Below are positions 35,731 through 44,784 of a stretch of DNA of 64,000 nucleotides, piece by piece; the first letter of the stretch is position 1, and the number at the start of each line of letters is the position of its first letter. The notes beneath the pieces are model-generated. The model ran no database searches, was not told where the DNA came from, and saw only the letters and a program-made list of their open reading frames with translations. Source of the stretch: Mesobacillus subterraneus (lineage in GTDB: Bacteria > Bacillota > Bacilli > Bacillales > Cytobacillaceae); contig NZ_RSFW01000021.1 of assembly GCF_003937825.1 (NCBI RefSeq), positions 1 to 64,000 of the forward strand, read 5' to 3'. Position numbers and translations under genes: made by a program.

Positions 35731-37116
35731 TTAGTCTTTTTTTACAGGCAGGCCTTCTTCTTCCCATGCGGAGAAGCCGCCATCAAGATTCAATACATCT
35801 TTGAAGCCGTTTTTTAGAAGCAGGCTTGTGCCGATTGCTGAGCGTGCGCCTGACTGGCAGTGGGCGATGATTTTCTTGTCTTTTGGAATCTCGTCCAGTT
35901 TGTCGGTCAGGTTCCCCAGCATCATATGATGGGCGCCCGGGATATGGCCGCTGTCCCATTCGCTCTGGTTGCGGACGTCGATAACGAAGTAGTTGTCGTC
36001 CTCCATCAGTTCTTTTGCCTTGCTTGCGTCGACGTTTTGGTATTGTTCGAGGCTTGCACCAAGTTCTTTTGGATCGACGTATCCTGTAACCTGGTCAAGA
36101 CCGATTGACTGAAGGGATGTTTTTACATCAGCCAGTTGTTCTGGATCCGCGATCAGCACAATGTCCTGGTCGTAGCTCAACAGCCAGCCTGCCCAGTTCG
36201 TAAATGTTTTATTGTATTGGATGTTGATGGCCCCTTCTGCATGTCCCTTAGCAAAGTCTTTTGCCGGGCGCGTATCGGCAACTGCTGCATTGCCAGCCTC
36301 AGCCAGAGAAACCTTTGGTGTTTCTTCGCGGCGCAGCAGTTCAGGACCGACTTTGTTAAGCTTTTTCATTTGGGCAAAGTACTTAGGAGGTTCAGGCTGT
36401 CCTGCAAGGAGCTCCTCTACAAACTGTCCCTCTTCCTTGATCTGGAATGCCCAGTTGAATTTTTTCTCATAACCCAAAGTAGACATCGGCACTGCACCAA
36501 GTGACTTACCGCATGCACTGCCGGCGCCGTGTGCAGGCCAGACCTGCAGGAAATCCGAAAGCTTTTCGACTTTCCGCAGCGACTCGAACATCTGGCGAGC
36601 ACCCGATTCGGACGTATCCTTAATGCCTGCCGCTTTTTCGAGAAGATCCGGACGGCCAACATCGCCTACGAACAGGAAGTCACCTGTGAAGATGCCCATC
36701 GGCTCATTGGCACCGCCCCCTTTGTCCGTCAGCAGGAAAGAGATGCTTTCCGGGGTGTGTCCTGGTGTGTGGATTACTTCAAAATAAACATTTCCTATGT
36801 TGAAAACAGAGCCTTCTGTCAGCATTTCGTGTTCATACTGGTGTACATATTCATACTTCCAATCTTTGTCTCCCTCATCCGAAACGTACAGCTTCGCGCC
36901 ATGATGAAGGGCAAGCTCCCTTGCTCCTGAAAGATAATCGGCATGGATATGTGTTTCCGTTGCCGCTGAAATATTGAGGCCTTCTTTCTTCGCGACATTA
37001 AGATAAGGCTGGATATTCCTTGCCGGGTCGATGACAATGGCTTCCCCTGTTCTCTGGCATCCAATCAGATAAGACATGTGTGCTAGCTGTTCATCAAAAA
37101 AAGATTTGAAATACAT
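35731..37116 (-). CDS. persulfide dioxygenase-rhodanese fusion (CstB-like)
   Basis: This is a 461-aa multidomain enzyme. Residues 1-240 form an ETHE1-type metallo-beta-lactamase persulfide dioxygenase (THIHADYLSGA, TPGHTPESISF, FTGDFLFVGDVGRPD). A central rhodanese-like domain (about 265-350) has no active-site Cys. The C-terminal rhodanese has the Cys loop AHCQSGARSAIG. This order is that of Staphylococcus CstB, which turns persulfides into thiosulfate and sulfite. The start at MYFKSFF (37116) follows GGAGGAGG. It is monocistronic. ATACCCC phrases upstream hint at CsoR/CstR-type control, but no full site is seen. Confidence 0.9.
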   Translation of the reverse strand: MYFKSFFDEQLAHMSYLIGCQRTGEAIVIDPARNIQPYLNVAKKEGLNISAATETHIHADYLSGARELALHHGAKLYVSDEGDKDWKYEYVHQYEHEMLTEGSVFNIGNVYFEVIHTPGHTPESISFLLTDKGGGANEPMGIFTGDFLFVGDVGRPDLLEKAAGIKDTSESGARQMFESLRKVEKLSDFLQVWPAHGAGSACGKSLGAVPMSTLGYEKKFNWAFQIKEEGQFVEELLAGQPEPPKYFAQMKKLNKVGPELLRREETPKVSLAEAGNAAVADTRPAKDFAKGHAEGAINIQYNKTFTNWAGWLLSYDQDIVLIADPEQLADVKTSLQSIGLDQVTGYVDPKELGASLEQYQNVDASKAKELMEDDNYFVIDVRNQSEWDSGHIPGAHHMMLGNLTDKLDEIPKDKKIIAHCQSGARSAIGTSLLLKNGFKDVLNLDGGFSAWEEEGLPVKKD

Positions 37117-37276
37117 AACAATTCCTCCTCCATTTTTACTCGCTATAGGTCTATGCTCTTCTATACCCCGCACCATATTTTTTAAAAGTCTTAAATGATG
37201 CCGATCGCGGGAGATGCCACTTTTCGTAAATACCTACACCCCTTTTTACCCACATGATGGGGAACCCATCAAATGT

Positions 37277-37308
37277 AAAAACCTGCTCCGCTTTCGGAAC
37301 AGGTTTTT
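37277..37308 (-). terminator. terminator of the MFS gene
   Basis: AAAAACCTG-c-TCCG and CGGA-a-CAGGTTTTT form a stem with a short loop and T runs on both strands. Confidence 0.82.
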
Positions 37309-37312
37309 GTAT

Positions 37313-38491
37313 CTATTTTTTCACAGTCATAAATATATATAACAGAATCGAGATCAGCACAGAGAGCGCGGATGAGATATAGATGCTTCCATATCCAAGC
37401 CAGTGGCCAATCTGGCCAAATGCCATGGCGCCAATGCCAACTCCTAAATCAAAGAAGGAGAAAAATGTCGCGTTGGCCATGCCTTTCCGGTTCATCGGGG
37501 CATCCTGTACCGCCCATGCCTGAAGTGCGGGTTGTACGGATCCAAATCCGAACCCATACAAACCGGCTCCAATGAACATGACGAGGCTGTTTGGCAGCCA
37601 AGCCAGCAAAACCATGGCAACCATAATCAGAGCCGCACCTGGAATAAAAATCGCGCGGTGTCCCATTTTATCATAAATCCTGCCAGAGAATGACCTGGAC
37701 ACCATCAAAGCCAATGCGAAAATGAGGAAGTACCATTGTATACCGGCAATTCCTTTCTGCGCTGTATAAAGAGGCAAAAAAGATGCGATTCCGCCAAAGG
37801 TAACCGTTATGAACAATAGCAGCAGCGAAGGCTGCAGGGCTGTTTTTTCGTACAGATCCCATTTGCGCCTCTCGATTTTCACTTCGCTTTTCTCGACCTT
37901 TTTATATTGAATTCTTGAAGCTAAAAGAAAGGCAGTCAGTCCCATCACAGCACAAATTAAAAACAGGGTCTTGAACGACATCACCCCAGCCAGTGCCAGT
38001 CCAAGTGACGGTCCAATCGCAAGTGAAAAGTTCCCTGACAGGCCAAAATAGCCCATACCCTCCCCCCTGCGCCTTAGAGGAATCAAATCTGTGGCAATCG
38101 TACCGGATGCAGTTGTAGAAAAACCCCATCCAACTCCCTGAACGATCCTCATTAAAAAGAGGATGGCAATCGCAGAGGCAAATCCAAATGACCCAACTGA
38201 AATAACGAAAACAGCCAGGCCAATCAAATAGATGAAACCTCGTCCTCTTGTCTCCAGCAACCTGCCGGCAAAGGGGCGCACAATCAGCGCTGAAAACGTG
38301 AATATCCCGACAACAAATCCAATCAATTGGTCATTCCCGCCTAATTCCTCTACAAACAAAGGAATCGTTGGCAGAGTCATCTGAAAGCCAAGGAATATGA
38401 AGAAATTTGCCAGTAAGATCAGTACAAAGTCTTTTGTCCAAATTTTTTCAGTGCCTGATTTTTGATTAGCTGCTCCTGATTCTTGGTCCAT
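37313..38491 (-). CDS. MFS transporter
   Basis: This 392-aa protein has twelve predicted helices of the major facilitator superfamily. The loop 2-3 motif is seen around RPFAGRLLETRGRG, its second-half copy is SRSFSGRIYDKMGHRA, and RIVQGVGWGFSTTASGTIATDLIP is motif-like in helix 4-5. It resembles drug or sugar efflux carriers such as YfkF/AraJ relatives. The substrate is not predictable. GAGAGGG precedes the ATG. The gene is single. Confidence 0.88.
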   Translation of the reverse strand: MDQESGAANQKSGTEKIWTKDFVLILLANFFIFLGFQMTLPTIPLFVEELGGNDQLIGFVVGIFTFSALIVRPFAGRLLETRGRGFIYLIGLAVFVISVGSFGFASAIAILFLMRIVQGVGWGFSTTASGTIATDLIPLRRRGEGMGYFGLSGNFSLAIGPSLGLALAGVMSFKTLFLICAVMGLTAFLLASRIQYKKVEKSEVKIERRKWDLYEKTALQPSLLLLFITVTFGGIASFLPLYTAQKGIAGIQWYFLIFALALMVSRSFSGRIYDKMGHRAIFIPGAALIMVAMVLLAWLPNSLVMFIGAGLYGFGFGSVQPALQAWAVQDAPMNRKGMANATFFSFFDLGVGIGAMAFGQIGHWLGYGSIYISSALSVLISILLYIFMTVKK

Positions 38492-38602
38492 TTACAACAC
38501 CCTCTCAATCGGTGAAATAATCCTTTAAATAGGCACTGACAGATGTTTTAGCCTCTTTTTCTTACTTGAGTTCAAAATTCTGTCAATTTGTTGTTGCGTT
38601 TG

Positions 38603-38618
38603 TGTGAACAAATTCACA
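38603..38618 (+). promoter_or_regulatory. perfect Fnr/CRP-type palindrome
   Basis: TGTGAACAAATTCACA matches the Gram-positive Fnr consensus TGTGA-N6-TCACA exactly. It lies 80 bp upstream of the DoxX paralogue 2 start. A half-site TGTGAACAAAT occurs at the same relative place before paralogue 3 (about 39349). Low-oxygen control is inferred. Confidence 0.6.
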
Positions 38619-38698
38619 TCCAACTCATTTTTATTTCGGATTCTGATATATTGTAAGTGTAATCAATCATTACTTATTTTGGAAGGGAAGCGATTTAG

Positions 38699-39214
38699 AT
38701 GTTCGCAAATTGGTTGAGGGAAAACAACATTGCTGCTGGCCTGTTGACTGTGATTAGGGTATGGCTTGGTTATAACTGGATGACTGCTGGATGGGGAAAA
38801 TTGACGGGCGAAGGTTTCGATGCTAGCGGCTATTTAAAAAATGCGGTTGCAAATCCGGTAAAAGGTCCTGACGGAAACATGGTTTACGGATGGTATGTAA
38901 ACTTCCTTGAAAGCTTTGCACTGCCGAACGTTGAGCTGTTCAACTTCATCGTCCCACTTGGTGAATTCCTTGTCGGTCTTGGATTGATCCTTGGTACACT
39001 GACTACTGCCGCCATGTTCTTCGGCTTAGTGATGAACTTCAGCTTCTTCCTTGCTGGTACTGTATCTCATAACCCAACTGACATCTTCTTCGGATTCATC
39101 ATCCTGTTTGCCGGCTACAATGCTGGTAAATACGGCCTTGACCGCTGGGTAGTTCCTTTCATCCGCAAGACTGTGTTAAAAAGAGAACCGGAAACTGCGC
39201 ATAAAGCAGTTTAA
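38699..39214 (+). CDS. DoxX-family membrane protein, paralogue 2
   Basis: This 171-aa four-helix protein differs from paralogue 1 at 26208 in only a handful of residues (for example LPNVE for IPNVE and the last twelve positions). DoxX motifs are the same. It is preceded by the shared GAAGGGAAGCGATTTAG leader and by a perfect Fnr-type palindrome. It is followed after a terminator by paralogue 3, so this locus is a tandem duplication, while paralogue 1 lies 12 kb away. Confidence 0.83.
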   Translation: MFANWLRENNIAAGLLTVIRVWLGYNWMTAGWGKLTGEGFDASGYLKNAVANPVKGPDGNMVYGWYVNFLESFALPNVELFNFIVPLGEFLVGLGLILGTLTTAAMFFGLVMNFSFFLAGTVSHNPTDIFFGFIILFAGYNAGKYGLDRWVVPFIRKTVLKREPETAHKAV

Positions 39215-39226
39215 CGATAATAGCAG

Positions 39227-39258
39227 AAAAGAGCCTGGAAAAACCAGGTTCTTTTTTT
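39227..39258 (+). terminator. terminator of DoxX paralogue 2
   Basis: AAAAGAGCCTGG and CCAGGTTCTTTT form a stem with one G-T pair and a 5-nt loop, followed by a T run. Confidence 0.82.
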
Positions 39259-39442
39259 GTTTGAATTACTAGTTTTGGTCCATTCAACTCCTGCCGTGGC
39301 TCCTTCTCTCTTCACGTTCAAAATCCTGACATAATGTTATAGCAAATATGTGAACAAATCCCTGCAGCCCTCATTTAAAACTGAGAAATCAATATATTGT
39401 AGTGTAATCAATAATAACTCATTTCGAAGGGAAGCGATTTAG

Positions 39443-39946
39443 ATGTTCGCAAATTGGTTGAGGGAAAATAATATTGCTGCTGGTATTTTGACTTTTATAC
39501 GTATATGGCTCGGTTACAACTGGATGGTCGCCGGATGGCATAAAATGACGGGAGATGGCTTTGACGCAACCGGCTATTTGAAAAACGCAATTGCCAATCC
39601 GGTAAAGGGTCCTGACGGAAATATGGTTTATGGCTGGTATGTATCCTTCCTGGAAAATGTTGCGCTGCCAAATGTAGAGTTGTTTAACTTCATCGTTCCT
39701 GTCGGTGAATTCCTTGTTGGTCTCGGACTCATCCTGGGTTGCCTGACAACCGCCGCTATCTTCTTTGGCCTAGTAATGAACTTCTCCTTCTTCCTTGCAG
39801 GTACTGTCTCCCACAATCCAACCGATATCTTCTTTGGATTCATCCTCCTCTTCGCTGGCTTTAATGCCGGTAAATACGGATTGGACCGCTGGGTGATCCC
39901 TTATATCCGCAAGACAGTGTTCCGGAATGCCGCAGCAAAAAAATAA
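39443..39946 (+). CDS. DoxX-family membrane protein, paralogue 3
   Basis: This is a 167-aa four-helix protein, more diverged than the other two (FIRIWLGYNWMVAGWHKMTGDG at the first helix, and a shorter tail ending FRNAAAKK). The segment around ANPVKGPDGNMVYGWYV and the helix FGLVMNFSFFLAGTVSHN are conserved in all three. It has the same GAAGGGAAGCGATTTAG leader. The three copies may form mixed complexes or respond to different signals; neither is shown. Confidence 0.82.
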   Translation: MFANWLRENNIAAGILTFIRIWLGYNWMVAGWHKMTGDGFDATGYLKNAIANPVKGPDGNMVYGWYVSFLENVALPNVELFNFIVPVGEFLVGLGLILGCLTTAAIFFGLVMNFSFFLAGTVSHNPTDIFFGFILLFAGFNAGKYGLDRWVIPYIRKTVFRNAAAKK

Positions 39947-39956
39947 CGACAATTAG

Positions 39957-39983
39957 CCCCTGCGCTTACTGCAGGGGTTTTTT
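39957..39983 (+). terminator. terminator of DoxX paralogue 3
   Basis: A perfect 7-bp stem CCCCTGC / GCAGGGG with a 7-nt loop is followed by TTTTTTC. Confidence 0.88.
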
Positions 39984-40074
39984 CTATTTATATCTCAGTA
40001 AATCCAGAAACTCAGGAGCTTTGCTTTTGCTATTATTGCCGTTCAGGACAATGCAGATTCTTCCTTGCAGCTAT

Positions 40075-40455
40075 TCAGTTGTTGGGGTCTTTTCCAAAAT
40101 TAAAGTCGGTATGAATCTGCAAGTATTTCGTAATGGTATTTCCGTTATTCATAAGGATGCTGATTTGCAGTTTTTCATTTTCGTTTTCGAATGTCAGGAT
40201 GCCATGTGGGAGATAATCGTAGGTTAAGCCGGTATTGTACTTGAACGTTCGAGGACTTTCGTTTATTTCCATAACGATTCTGGTAATCTCATTTTCATCT
40301 TCAATTATTGCCATTTCTTCACCCGTCATCGCGCTGATTGTGAGTGTATCATAGCTTCCTGAAATGATTTTATGGTGATATGCCCAATAAATTGTTAAAG
40401 TGCATAAAACTACTAACATTAGTACTATAGAAAGTATAACTTTAATTCTGGACAT
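40075..40455 (-). CDS. membrane-anchored small protein, unknown
   Basis: This 126-aa protein has one N-terminal helix (VILSIVLMLVVLCTLTIYWA) followed by a soluble domain expected outside the cell (SYDTLTISAMTGEEMAIIED to TDFNFGKDPNN). GAAAGGGGGAG precedes the ATG. There is no terminator-like element near its stop. The family is not recognised. Confidence 0.7.
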   Translation of the reverse strand: MSRIKVILSIVLMLVVLCTLTIYWAYHHKIISGSYDTLTISAMTGEEMAIIEDENEITRIVMEINESPRTFKYNTGLTYDYLPHGILTFENENEKLQISILMNNGNTITKYLQIHTDFNFGKDPNN

Positions 40456-40523
40456 CTCATCTCCCCCTTTCTACATTTTACCATTTAATTATTCATATAT
40501 GATTACAAGTTCTAAAACGAAAA

Positions 40524-40551
40524 AGACCAATCCGCCCGTGCGAATTGGTCT
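40524..40551 (-). terminator. terminator of the DUF445 gene
   Basis: AGACCAAT-cc-GC and GC-ga-ATTGGTCT form a stem with a 4-nt loop, followed on the minus strand by TTTTCG. Confidence 0.75.
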
Positions 40552-40557
40552 CTTCCC

Positions 40558-41817
40558 TTATATAACGATCAATTTGAAGATGGTAAGTCCGATTCCGATA
40601 AGAAAACCGCAGACTGCGCCGTTTACCCTGATCCACTGGAGGTCTTTTCCGATGTTGTTCTCCATCATGTCAATCAGTGTTTCGGTATCCAGCTTATCAA
40701 GGTTCTCCCTGACAAGCTTGCCGATTTTCGAGTGGTTTCTTTCAATCAGCCCTGCAATCTTTGCGTGGAGCCATTTTTCGATTCCCTCTACTTTTCCCTC
40801 ATCTTCCTTGATTTCATCGATGAATCTCTTTACAACCGGGATCACCGTATCATCTACAAAGCTTTCCTTTTCGATGAAAGCAATGACGCGATTCTTTGAT
40901 TTTGCCAGCACGTCCTTGATTGGGCCTGATAAATCCAGTTCTTCGACCATCTTATTTTTCCAAGTCTGGATTTCGAGCATAAGAGCTTCCCGCTCGTTAA
41001 TAGTTCCCAGTTCTTTGCGGACTTTATCGAGAATCATATGGCGATAACGATTGTCTTCCTGCTTAAGGTTTTTCATCCTCTTCAGGATGAACGACTGGAG
41101 GATATTGCCGACTTTTTCTTCCGTAATCATATTGCTGAACGATTGGATCGCAAATTTCAACAGTCCATCAGCCTGGGTTGTATCGATCGCCTGCTTGCCC
41201 AGCTTGCCGAGGACCATTTTTGCTTCATCCTTTGAAGCCCATTTTTCTGTCTCTTCCAGTACATAATTGAATGCAGCAGATTCATATTCCTTCGCCAGCA
41301 CATGGCTTGAAGCTTTTTGCAGGAATACCGAGGAGTCGGCCGCAAGCAGGAAGCCTTTGATTTCCTGTTCGATTGTCGGAGCGAATCTTTCGACATCCAC
41401 TTTTTTCACAAGATCCAGGCTGAATGCCTGAATGTTCCTCTTAACTGATTCGGAATGCAGTTCCTTTTCAACTGTCTCGAAAATTTTATCAAGAATGTGA
41501 ATCTGCTTGAATTTGTCCATGATGCTCTCTTTCGTGAGCCAATCATTTTCAAGCATATTGATCAAAGCGCGGGTCACCCTGTCACGATTTTTCGGCAGGA
41601 GTGCTGTATGAGGAATCGGGATTCCCATCGGATGCCGGAACAGTGCGGTTACTGCAAACCAGTCAGCGAGACCGCCGACAAGTCCTGCTTCGAATCCGCC
41701 CATCAACAGCTTACCAGCCAATGAACTCTGGAACGGAATCATCGCCAGGAAGCCTGTCCCCATAATAGCCAGCGAAATGGCCGCCAAGTGTCTGGATCGT
41801 TTATCTCGTTTTGTCAT
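40558..41817 (-). CDS. DUF445 membrane protein
   Basis: This is a 419-aa protein. N-terminal helices (LAAISLAIMGTGFLAMIPF and the glycine-rich LLMGGFEAGLVGGLADWFAVTALF, the DUF445 signature) are followed by a long alpha-helical cytoplasmic middle. A C-terminal helix ends in GAVCGFLIGIGLTIFKLIVI. It is related to E. coli YjiN (COG2733); the function is unknown. The start MTKRDKR (41817) follows GAGGGAG, and the frame can be extended by 45 unlikely residues. Confidence 0.85.
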   Translation of the reverse strand: MTKRDKRSRHLAAISLAIMGTGFLAMIPFQSSLAGKLLMGGFEAGLVGGLADWFAVTALFRHPMGIPIPHTALLPKNRDRVTRALINMLENDWLTKESIMDKFKQIHILDKIFETVEKELHSESVKRNIQAFSLDLVKKVDVERFAPTIEQEIKGFLLAADSSVFLQKASSHVLAKEYESAAFNYVLEETEKWASKDEAKMVLGKLGKQAIDTTQADGLLKFAIQSFSNMITEEKVGNILQSFILKRMKNLKQEDNRYRHMILDKVRKELGTINEREALMLEIQTWKNKMVEELDLSGPIKDVLAKSKNRVIAFIEKESFVDDTVIPVVKRFIDEIKEDEGKVEGIEKWLHAKIAGLIERNHSKIGKLVRENLDKLDTETLIDMMENNIGKDLQWIRVNGAVCGFLIGIGLTIFKLIVI

Positions 41818-41899
41818 AAATCTCCCTCTGTTAAAAGCCTTTTTCAATCTCTTATCATATTTTAACCAATTTATAGGGGGTAGCGCTAGAAAAAAGGAA

Positions 41900-41929
41900 A
41901 AGTTCCAGGAGATCGCTCTCCTGGAACTT
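41900..41929 (-). terminator. terminator of metNPQ
   Basis: A 13-bp stem AAGTTCCAGGAGA / TCTCCTGGAACTT with a 4-nt loop is followed on the minus strand by TTCCTTTTTT. Confidence 0.88.
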
Positions 41930-41939
41930 CTATAAAAGA

Positions 41940-42767
41940 TTAATTCATCCACTCCGGTTTTCCGAAGCCCTTGAATCCTTCATCGATGATTTTTTCGAAA
42001 TCATCTGATTCAACGACCTCTTTGATATCCTTTGCAAACTGTGCATCTTGGTCCTTCGTATTGATGACGACACGATTGCGGTACTGATCAGGCATGTTTT
42101 CAAGCTGGAGCGCATCAAGCAAATCCATTTTCGCTGCAAGGGCAAAGTTTCCTGGCACCGCTGAAAGGTCTACACTTTCGACCGCTCTTGGAAGCTGTGC
42201 TGCTTCAATTGGCTTGAACTGGAGGTTCTTCACATTATCTTTCACATCTTTCTCAGAAACGGTAAGCGGGTCAGCATTCGGATCAAGTTTGATTAAACCA
42301 GCATCTTCAAGAATCAGGAATGCGCGTGCTGCGTTCGTCGGGTCATTAGGAATCGCGATTGCCGATCCGTCTGCTACTTCATCGAGGGAATTGAACTTCT
42401 TTGAATAGATGCCCATTGGTGCAGTCGGCACTACGATTACCTCTGAAAGTTCAAGCTTATGCTCTTTCGCGAAGTTTTCCATGTAGACTTTGTGCTGGAA
42501 AAGGTTTGCGTCAAGGTCACCTTTTGATAAAGCCAGGTTGGGCTGGATATAGTCGCTGAACTCTACAACTTTAACAGTATAGCCTTTTTTCTCAAGTAGC
42601 GGCTTGATGCCCTTTGTGACCATATCGCTGTATGGTCCGGATGTTGCTCCGAAAGTAACCTCTTTCTTGTCTGCTTTGGCATCATCGCCTGATGCTGAGT
42701 CGCTGCCGCATGCTGCAAGCAGTCCAATGGACAATAACAAAACTGCTGATAAGAATAATTTTTTCAT
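41940..42767 (-). CDS. metQ: methionine ABC transporter substrate-binding lipoprotein
   Basis: This 275-aa NlpA/MetQ-family lipoprotein captures methionine outside the membrane. The lipobox is LLAACGSDS at the signal peptide end. ATSGPYSDMVTKGIKPLLEKKG, FQHKVYMENF and IAIPNDPTNAARAFLILEDAGLI are characteristic MetQ segments. It is the last gene of metN-metP-metQ, 19 bp after the permease, under SAM riboswitch control. Confidence 0.95.
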   Translation of the reverse strand: MKKLFLSAVLLLSIGLLAACGSDSASGDDAKADKKEVTFGATSGPYSDMVTKGIKPLLEKKGYTVKVVEFSDYIQPNLALSKGDLDANLFQHKVYMENFAKEHKLELSEVIVVPTAPMGIYSKKFNSLDEVADGSAIAIPNDPTNAARAFLILEDAGLIKLDPNADPLTVSEKDVKDNVKNLQFKPIEAAQLPRAVESVDLSAVPGNFALAAKMDLLDALQLENMPDQYRNRVVINTKDQDAQFAKDIKEVVESDDFEKIIDEGFKGFGKPEWMN

Positions 42768-42786
42768 TTTAAAAAAAGCCCCCTAG

Positions 42787-43452
42787 TTATCTTTTATCTA
42801 CTACTTTTGCAATCTTGTCGCCGCCAAATTGAATGAGCTGGACTAGACAGATTAAAATAATGACCGTCGTGATCATGACGGTATCATCATACCTGTAATA
42901 ACCAAAACGGATCGCCAGGTCCCCGACACCGCCGCCGCCGACAATGCCGGCCATTGCCGAGTATGCCACGAGGCTGATGATCGTGATGGTGATTCCCTGG
43001 ACAATTCCGGGCTTTGCTTCAGGAATGAGTACATCTTTGATGATCATCCACGGAGTCGCTCCGGTCGCTACTGCAGCCTCGATTACCCCCTTATCGATCT
43101 CCCGGAGGCTCTGCTCTACGATTCTCGCAAAAAACGGAATCGCTGCAACCGATAATGAAACAGATGCAGCTGTCGGCCCGATCGTTGTGCCGGCAATTAA
43201 ATTCGCCAGCGGCAGCAAAGCGATCAACAGGATGATGAATGGAACCGAACGAATCATATTGACGATGAATCCGGCAATGTTTTTAAAAAGCTGATTCTCT
43301 AAAAATAAACCCTTGTCGGTAACAAACAGGAGCACTCCAGTTGGCAGTCCGACAATAATGGCAACCAGGATGGAGATGCCCACCATATAAACCGTTTCGA
43401 AAAACGCCTTATTCAGTTCCGGCAGCAGGGCGACCAGGTTATCAAGCAGCAT
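42787..43452 (-). CDS. metP: methionine ABC transporter permease
   Basis: This 221-aa permease with five predicted helices is of the MetI/MetP type. The EAA loop is seen in EQSLREIDKGVIEAAVATGATPWMIIKDVLIPEAKPGI. MIRSVPFIILLIALLPLAN is the typical membrane core. The start overlaps the metN stop by 11 bp and carries GGAGGTGATC, a full anti-16S match. Confidence 0.95.
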   Translation of the reverse strand: MLLDNLVALLPELNKAFFETVYMVGISILVAIIVGLPTGVLLFVTDKGLFLENQLFKNIAGFIVNMIRSVPFIILLIALLPLANLIAGTTIGPTAASVSLSVAAIPFFARIVEQSLREIDKGVIEAAVATGATPWMIIKDVLIPEAKPGIVQGITITIISLVAYSAMAGIVGGGGVGDLAIRFGYYRYDDTVMITTVIILICLVQLIQFGGDKIAKVVDKR

Positions 43453-44455
43453 ATTGGATCACCTCCAGATTCTTCGTTCTTGATGCTATGTAGGCAATCG
43501 CCCGGTCAATCTCGTCAGGGTCTCCTGTCACCTTCATCACGAAAATCCCTAGTGGAGTATCCTGAATGTACTCGATTTTGCCATGAAGGATATTGCCGCG
43601 AACCTTGAAGTTCTGGAACACATCCGAGATGACGCTCTGCTCGGCAATCTCTCCCTCGAAATAAATCTTGATCAGCTTCCCATCCCGTTCCTCCAGCAGC
43701 CTTTCCGGCAGCTCGAACTGAAGAATGGATTGAACAAAGTCCCTGGTCAATGGCTCTTGTGGATTTGCGAAAATCTCATACACATTGCCTTCTTCTATGA
43801 TTTTCCCATCCTGCATGACCGCCATCCGGTCACAAATCGTCTTGACCACTTCCATTTCATGTGTGATGAGCACGATGGTGATGCCGAGTTCCCTATTAAT
43901 CTTCTTAAGGAGTGCGAGGATCGACCGGGTAGTACTCGGGTCAAGAGCTGAGGTCGCTTCATCGCATAAAAGAACGGAAGGATTATTCGCCAAAGCCCTG
44001 GCAATTCCGACACGCTGCTTTTGGCCGCCTGACAATTGTGCAGGATAGACATCCTTTTTGTCTGAAAGACCTACCATTTCCAGAAGCTCGTTGACTCTTT
44101 CATTGATCCTTGCTTTCGGCGTACCGGCAGCCTTCAGCGCAAACGCGATGTTTTCACTGACGGTTTTGGCGCTGACAAGGTGGAAATGCTGAAAAATCAT
44201 GCCGATTTTCAGACGTGCCTTTCTTAGCTCACTCTTGTTCAATGAGGTAAGTTCAACTCCATCGATGATGATCTCACCTGATGTGGGTTTCTCAAGTAAG
44301 TTCAGGCATCTGATTAATGAGCTTTTTCCGGCCCCGCTGTACCCGACGATCCCGTAAATCTCTCCTTTTTCCACAGTCAATGAAACATGTTCGACACCCG
44401 TAACACTTCCTTTTTTCGTTTCATACACCTTGACCAGTTTCCTTACTTCAATCAT
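43442..44455 (-). CDS. metN: methionine ABC transporter ATPase
   Basis: This is a 337-aa ATPase. Walker A is GYSGAGKSSLIR, signature LSGGQKQRVGIARAL, Walker B VLLCDEATSALDP and the switch His is in VLITHEM. A C-terminal NIL domain (about 260-337) is the regulatory methionine-binding part of MetN. GGAGGTG precedes the ATG. It is the first gene of the operon behind the SAM-I riboswitch. Confidence 0.96.
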   Translation of the reverse strand: MIEVRKLVKVYETKKGSVTGVEHVSLTVEKGEIYGIVGYSGAGKSSLIRCLNLLEKPTSGEIIIDGVELTSLNKSELRKARLKIGMIFQHFHLVSAKTVSENIAFALKAAGTPKARINERVNELLEMVGLSDKKDVYPAQLSGGQKQRVGIARALANNPSVLLCDEATSALDPSTTRSILALLKKINRELGITIVLITHEMEVVKTICDRMAVMQDGKIIEEGNVYEIFANPQEPLTRDFVQSILQFELPERLLEERDGKLIKIYFEGEIAEQSVISDVFQNFKVRGNILHGKIEYIQDTPLGIFVMKVTGDPDEIDRAIAYIASRTKNLEVIQYAA

Positions 44456-44487
44456 GCTGACACCTCCAGCTCTGTTTTTTCACAATA

Positions 44488-44520
44488 AAAAATGCCTCTT
44501 TCATTCAAGGAAAGAGACAT
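44488..44520 (-). terminator. SAM-dependent terminator before metN
   Basis: On the minus strand, TGTCTCTTTC and GAAAGAGGCA form a stem with a 7-nt loop, followed by TTTTTTATTG. It lies between the aptamer and metN, as needed for transcription attenuation. Confidence 0.88.
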
Positions 44521-44537
44521 CGTAAACATCTATACGA

Positions 44538-44640
44538 CTTATCTTTCAGAATGAAAACATTCTGTAGGAAGTGGCACCTTTCCAAATTGGAGGTTGCCGG
44601 ACGTCATAGGGCCTAATCCCTCAGTCTCTCTTGATAAGTT
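44538..44640 (-). promoter_or_regulatory. SAM-I (S-box) riboswitch
   Basis: On the minus strand the element begins CTTATCAAGAGAGACTGAGG and ends GAAAGATAAG, closing helix P1. It includes the conserved GGGATTAGGCCCTATGA, CCGGCAACC and AAGGTGCC blocks. High S-adenosylmethionine should terminate metNPQ transcription. Confidence 0.96.
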
Positions 44641-44668
44641 TCTTATTCAATTCTTTTCGATAATTGAA

Positions 44669-44697
44669 ATATTAAAACCATCTGAGTAGTTTGTCAA
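44669..44697 (-). promoter_or_regulatory. sigma-A promoter of metNPQ
   Basis: On the minus strand TTGACA (44697-44692) and TAATAT (44674-44669) are separated by 17 bp, about 30 bp before the riboswitch begins. Confidence 0.82.
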
Positions 44698-44784
44698 CAA
44701 AGTTTTTTCTGATATTTCCGGTTGGAATCGCTTACACCGTTGGGGGAGAAGGGAATTTTTTTTATCATCACACTAAAGAGAAGA

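Noticed and set aside
26208-39946. DoxX copies as parts of a mobile element
   Set aside because: No transposase, terminal repeats or target duplications are seen. The shared leader and terminators are better explained by gene duplication.
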